From the NCBI GenBank assembly GCA_012517325.1, contig JAAYVF010000029.1, positions 30,601-94,600 on the forward strand: a stretch of DNA of 64,000 nucleotides. The letters are read 5' to 3'. The notes under the pieces were generated by a model, which searched no databases, was not told where the DNA came from, and was given only the letters and a program-made list of their open reading frames with translations. Shown one piece after another: positions 61,801 through 64,000 of this stretch. Each line of letters opens with the position of its first letter. Position 1 is the stretch's first letter. The position numbers were made by a program, and so were the translations under genes. The DNA comes from Myxococcales bacterium. GTDB taxonomy: Bacteria > Lernaellota > Lernaellaia > Lernaellales > Lernaellaceae.

Positions 61801-62079
61801 ACCGCCGAACAATGGAAAAATGCCTGGGAAAAAAAATATCCGGCGATCATTGCCTATATCAATGAGTACTGCTCTTTGCTGAATGATCGGTTCGTATATA
61901 ACGATGAGATCATTCTGGATGCCCCCCTTCGCTACATTGCCGGAGCCAGTGCCATGAACAACACGCCTGGCCATTACAGCATGGGCCGGATTTTGCATTC
62001 ACTTTATTATAGCGATTGGTTGACTAGCTACAATAACTTAATTGAAGAGATGAGAAAACTAGTAGATTTCGTTAGTTAA
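58801..62079 (+). CDS. large protein with HEAAH zinc-peptidase motif, no known family
   Basis: 1092 aa without signal peptide or membrane segment. The motif VAHEAAHQILYN puts HEAAH at residues 762-766. HEIEVLADIFG follows at 830-840, where E831 or E833 could be the third zinc ligand and the Asp matches the E..AD pattern of gluzincins. Two upstream stretches, GFHCFGTVDMVYVLP (near 140) and YYWDLMIVFKTRKIS...LEGVTHTTTMP (near 420-450), look like ferredoxin-fold RAM/AsnC-type strands; this is a weak resemblance. Cysteines are frequent near the N-terminus (CGSIKKC, YPC). GC is lower than the chromosome. ATG follows GGGAG. It may be a sensor-controlled protease. Confidence 0.75.
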   Translation: MGKSNVRYRNSKCVHTSHRIYEPLILSFNSDPHLREKVDQVWEKRTEEICNALSSHCGSIKKCTLGEGNYPCRFDTQQQIDAINKKKEVLSKSYNLQNQIKLQLIEQRLDLLQSSDLWNGPERIRDCANFSKQQDISGFHCFGTVDMVYVLPAPSSTWSSAFRMCYALPSMVSGLFGFPMHRIKAVRKIDKNGNSFDFRRPLPTKPGRFIAYSFLHKPNIEFTPGGKFKAEFIRRVSDFFLPREDENHQLQAAALADHIGPKAYNDACVEVFLTMCVAFPVMIKAEFDSIEMLSRFLNSVYEHFTVYCVDLTPRNKKRQPSRMHMQMSTMLGWYDPTLNDRSKRAKKITEPATFQMLVKCENDPNRVANHISRLINQYLSEKGKLAIIQNRLSLAEQQSNQRQGKGTLSWFERPYYWDLMIVFKTRKISRMIRLMADKIRELEGVTHTTTMPFLAAGLDENVDFSQFSETHYFQGKLYKPAKPASVSDSYCSVDDEKLKITNHLNDWKQGIDLFPKSLSALAEDDALVNRYIHVNRELHILYAYSIQLEESWQAQVRLRTHEGSNARQNLLSRKTFKDFRATIKKYFQAFAELETNYRDAFSRANREQLSTNEKKTLVNLFQQKWWLYLEMAKFHCYRIKELLLGIAAEFHNRTESHQVISLTEHALKVGEQAGVLDLTMEAIGRLFRRYCGEANPYILKTGKWATDQSSNTPEDQRDDLGWKGLFISSIGSDYKIFPQAHLLYLPMDLRFATRGKLLIVAHEAAHQILYNISLNNISTHPAGVLPGETVFYGFQKWWNDFRDAVKKHADKQADLAEFSTNLILGKYSLHEIEVLADIFGLLAAGPGFIREMIHYLGLPLKEELWFLKNREYMESNTTEIRIVSLRIAIMYTVAKKLGWLDKDLDDFQIEHLINDYFSKHETKAISDVLFKNAKIDTDPSLAELYHTLPDQDSIWSDLLILRFLQTEDGENAIKSLVQWIHLHGSKFHFYPLPFEENLQPTAEQWKNAWEKKYPAIIAYINEYCSLLNDRFVYNDEIILDAPLRYIAGASAMNNTPGHYSMGRILHSLYYSDWLTSYNNLIEEMRKLVDFVS

Positions 62080-62303
62080 CTAAATATCTTTCTCTTGCCG
62101 CAGAAACAACTGACTGAAAATATTAATCGGCGACGGCACTTTGTTGTTTTCCGAGATTTGTCACAAGTCGCAGTATTAATAAACGGGAAGATAGAAAGTA
62201 CTCCGACCGTATCAACGCGGTGGTGATGGCGTCGTCCGAAACATGGTCCTTATTTGGTGAAACACGAAAAGGTTCCGGTAGTGGACAAATGAAAGGAAAT
62301 ACC
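62080..62303. other. intergenic stretch before the sigma-like gene
   Basis: A 224-nt AT-rich gap with a possible upstream extension of the sigma-like frame from 62220. No terminator-like hairpin with a T-run is seen, and no classic -35/-10 pair is clear. Confidence 0.5.
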
Positions 62304-62930
62304 ATGAAGAAAGATTTCCTGAAAAACAACTACCCAGAGTTGATCGCCGACTTGTACGCCAACGAAAAAACCGCCTGGGAGGATCTCTATCATGGGGCGC
62401 AATCATTCTTTGTGGGCGCCTTTATCAATAAAGGTTTTTCGGAAGAGGAAGCATTTGACCTCTATCACGATGTCTATTTGGCCTTCATGAAAAAAATGAA
62501 AGCCGGCCGCTCCTTGCCGAGTGAAATCAATTCGATGGAAAAATTGGTTCAATATTTGATCGGCATCGGAAAGAGAAAGTCGCGATATCGCAGATTTTTT
62601 CTTCATATCACCGACGGTCTGGGCGAACAATTCAGCGAAGACAACCTGTTGTTTCTCGCCGAAGATGATCCACAGACAATCGAGAGTACCATCGACGAGA
62701 TCGCCGAGCGATGCAATTACGAGCAATTTCTCGATTTGCTCTGGCAGAGATTGGATCTGATATTAATTAATTATCCGAACCAACTACATAACGAAATATT
62801 TCACGATTATTACTATAACACAATTTCGATGGCAAAGCTGACTAATAAATACAAGATCAGCGAGGCAAACGCCAGAAAGATCTTTGAGCGAATTAAAAAA
62901 TTCCTGATGGAGCAAACGGAAAGCCGATGA
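62304..62930 (+). CDS. ECF-type RNA polymerase sigma factor-like protein
   Basis: 208 aa. The N-terminal half resembles sigma region 2: AWEDLYHGAQSFFVGAFINKGFSEEEAFDLYHDVYLAFMKKM, where the EEEAFDLYHDV segment is the core-binding helix, and LVQYLIGIGKRKSRYRRFF fits region 2.4 and the linker. The C-terminal DYYYNTISMAKLTNKYKISEANARKIFERIKKFLME looks like a region 4 HTH. An extended frame upstream is ignored because ATG 62304 has AAAGGA at 6 nt. No anti-sigma membrane protein is adjacent. The island protease and the 195-aa protein could be its targets or controllers. Confidence 0.72.
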   Translation: MKKDFLKNNYPELIADLYANEKTAWEDLYHGAQSFFVGAFINKGFSEEEAFDLYHDVYLAFMKKMKAGRSLPSEINSMEKLVQYLIGIGKRKSRYRRFFLHITDGLGEQFSEDNLLFLAEDDPQTIESTIDEIAERCNYEQFLDLLWQRLDLILINYPNQLHNEIFHDYYYNTISMAKLTNKYKISEANARKIFERIKKFLMEQTESR

Positions 62931-63020
62931 ACAACCGATGATGGACTCGTCCCACGCCGTCAAACAAGTCGTTGGGAAGTCGGTAATCCCGGTGTCCATA
63001 ATCATCAAGCTTCCGTTGGC

Positions 63021-63077
63021 TACAACCCGAGAATCAGGCATCTATTTGCGCGCGTTGTAATGGGGCCTGATACTCGG
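63021..63077 (+). promoter_or_regulatory. interleaved inverted repeats, possible pseudoknot leader
   Basis: TACAAC (63021-63026) pairs with GTTGTA (63054-63059), and the 13-nt CCGAGAATCAGGC (63027-63039) pairs with 63065-63077 with one mismatch. The order A1-B1-A2-B2 is that of an H-type pseudoknot, 20 bp upstream of the ribosome site of the 195-aa gene. Confidence 0.45.
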
Positions 63078-63109
63078 CCGGTTTCACATTTAAAGAGGAG
63101 GGGAATTCA

Positions 63110-63697
63110 ATGAGACGCAATTTGTTTCGAGAATTTTTTCGATACCTGGCCGCTCTGTTGCTGGCCCCGGCAATCGATAAGGAGACGGAAAAAGAATGGC
63201 CGCGAGTGAAGAAAGCCGCGGCGAAGATCAAGGCCAGACCAATGCCGGCGGATATCCGTCAGGAGTTGGAAAAAATAGATGACGAGCTTGCAACTCTTGT
63301 CGAAAAGGAAGCGCTTCTGCATCGGCAGATCGGACTGGATCGATTTCTAGCAACCGTACAGGAGCGTTTGCAAATCGATGATGATGCCTATGCCAAGAAG
63401 TTGGGAATAAAAAATTCAGAGCAACTCCAAATGCTCAAGAAAGAAGGACAACAAGCAATCGGAAAAGAATACGATGAAACCAGTATCAGCATTATCCGCA
63501 AATTCAAACTGACTTGCGCTCAATATCTAAGACTGGTCGCGCAAGTGCTGGAATCTCCGGCCAGTCCAGGTCTTCGGATTCAGCCGTTGGTCGGCTTTGG
63601 AGTAAAAACGGATGCACCTAAACGTGGCATTCCAAAAAGCCAATTAGCCGCGCTCAAGGAGTTGGAAAAGAGACTGAATGAGAAAATGAATAGATAA
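63110..63697 (+). CDS. 195-aa protein with HTH-like middle, no known family
   Basis: The N-terminus (MRRNLFREFFRYLAALLLAPAID) is short, hydrophobic and basic. A charged helical stretch (KEWPRVKKAAAKIKARPMPADIRQELEKIDDELATLVEKE) with coiled-coil character follows. Residues 80-150 (FLATVQERLQIDDDAYAKKLGIKNSEQLQMLKKEG) resemble an Xre-type helix-turn-helix. The C-terminus ends in another charged helix. The ATG has a strong GAGGAGGGG ribosome site. The gene lies 179 nt after the sigma-like gene on the same strand, suggesting a regulator that works with it, possibly an anti-sigma-like partner. This is inference from position. Confidence 0.66.
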   Translation: MRRNLFREFFRYLAALLLAPAIDKETEKEWPRVKKAAAKIKARPMPADIRQELEKIDDELATLVEKEALLHRQIGLDRFLATVQERLQIDDDAYAKKLGIKNSEQLQMLKKEGQQAIGKEYDETSISIIRKFKLTCAQYLRLVAQVLESPASPGLRIQPLVGFGVKTDAPKRGIPKSQLAALKELEKRLNEKMNR

Positions 63698-63866
63698 TTT
63701 TTTTTCGGCTTACCGAAGAGCGCCAAGAAGGGAGAAGTGTATTTTCCGACTAAACAATTAACTAATTTCTAGTGCCGATGTATTGCATTACAAAACACCA
63801 TATAACAAGTGACAAATTGCTTCACCAAGCAGCTTTGTCCAGGGGTTATAAGGTGTTTTTTCGTAG

Positions 63867-64000
63867 TGTCCCCCCGAAAGCAAGACAGATTTAGGCGGCT
63901 TTTAGGGTGAGGTAAGCCGCTTCGACCTCGTTCGGCGTCCGGTAACCGAGCGCCGAGTGGATTCGTTTTTCATTGTACCAGCGGACATATTGGTCGATGG
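63867..64000 (-). mobile_element. IS3-family insertion sequence, one end, cut by the window edge
   Basis: The element's transposase end (below) is followed to the left by a likely terminal repeat beginning TGTCCCCCCGAAAGC at 63867. The exact boundary cannot be confirmed without the other end. Confidence 0.72.
63891..64000 (-). CDS. IS3-family transposase OrfB, C-terminal part only
   Basis: The minus strand reads IDQYVRWYNEKRIHSALGYRTP, then NEVEAAYLTLKAA and a TAA at 63893-63891. YNxxRxHxxLgYxTP is the classic end of the integrase-type (DDE) transposase of IS3/IS911/IS150 elements, and the final Glu region lies further upstream, outside the window. The frame is open to the right edge. Its presence at the right end of the AT-rich island supports a mobile history for that region. 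Confidence 0.88.
   Translation of the reverse strand, partial: IDQYVRWYNEKRIHSALGYRTPNEVEAAYLTLKAA

Noticed and set aside
1..64000. A CRISPR array or rRNA operon
   Set aside because: I found no series of regularly spaced direct repeats and no rRNA-like sequence in either orientation.

Overview
The window reads as chromosome of a high-GC, Gram-negative bacterium. Evidence for an outer membrane is strong: beta-barrel proteins, a CpoB-like coordinator, RlpA, MltD and many lipoboxes. The gene set and the habit of acidic or Cys-rich linkers after the lipobox suggest the former Deltaproteobacteria or a related candidate phylum. That placement is inference; no rRNA is present. Genes are densely packed, often with 4-bp stop/start overlaps, and GTG and TTG starts are common. 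Near-perfect TTGACA -35 boxes recur upstream of operons with 16-18 bp spacers.

Layout. 0-5 kb (minus strand): mutL-meaB, four back-to-back hairpins, a kelch-repeat lipoprotein gene split by an in-frame TAG, and the first codons of miaA. 5-13.8 kb: a Cys-rich lipoprotein, thpR-cinA-pgpA, a GT-C glycosyltransferase, a phosphodiester-glycosidase-domain protein, rlpA (plus strand) and two unknown lipoproteins. 14-21.5 kb: a cell-wall block with an L,D-transpeptidase, a MepA-type endopeptidase with LysM, an M23 endopeptidase and MltD with LysM, then tRNA-Val(CAC). 21.7-31.3 kb: a membrane protein with a spermidine-synthase-like domain, then a three-gene envelope operon (outer-membrane barrel; gluzincin/beta-propeller/barrel fusion; large Cys-rich lipoprotein). 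31.4-40.6 kb: fbp, a plus-strand operon with glmL and an unknown partner, then mtnP, a PfkB kinase, a TPR lipoprotein and purine nucleoside phosphorylase. 40.7-52.7 kb (minus strand): cpoB-lysM, then dprA-topA-trmFO, xerC-hslV-hslU, argF, maf and yggS, a largely conserved housekeeping order. 52.8-58.1 kb: a secreted unknown, a deacetylase-GNAT fusion, a flippase-like membrane protein and a CAP-domain lipoprotein.

From about 58.1 kb to the right edge the base composition becomes clearly AT-richer. This stretch looks like an accessory island. It carries a 65-aa protein with a structured leader, a 1092-aa protein with an HEAAH zinc-peptidase motif, an ECF-sigma-like protein and a 195-aa protein with an HTH-like middle. 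It ends against the 3' end of an IS3-family transposase. None of the island genes matches a named system I know, and it is the best candidate here for an undescribed system.
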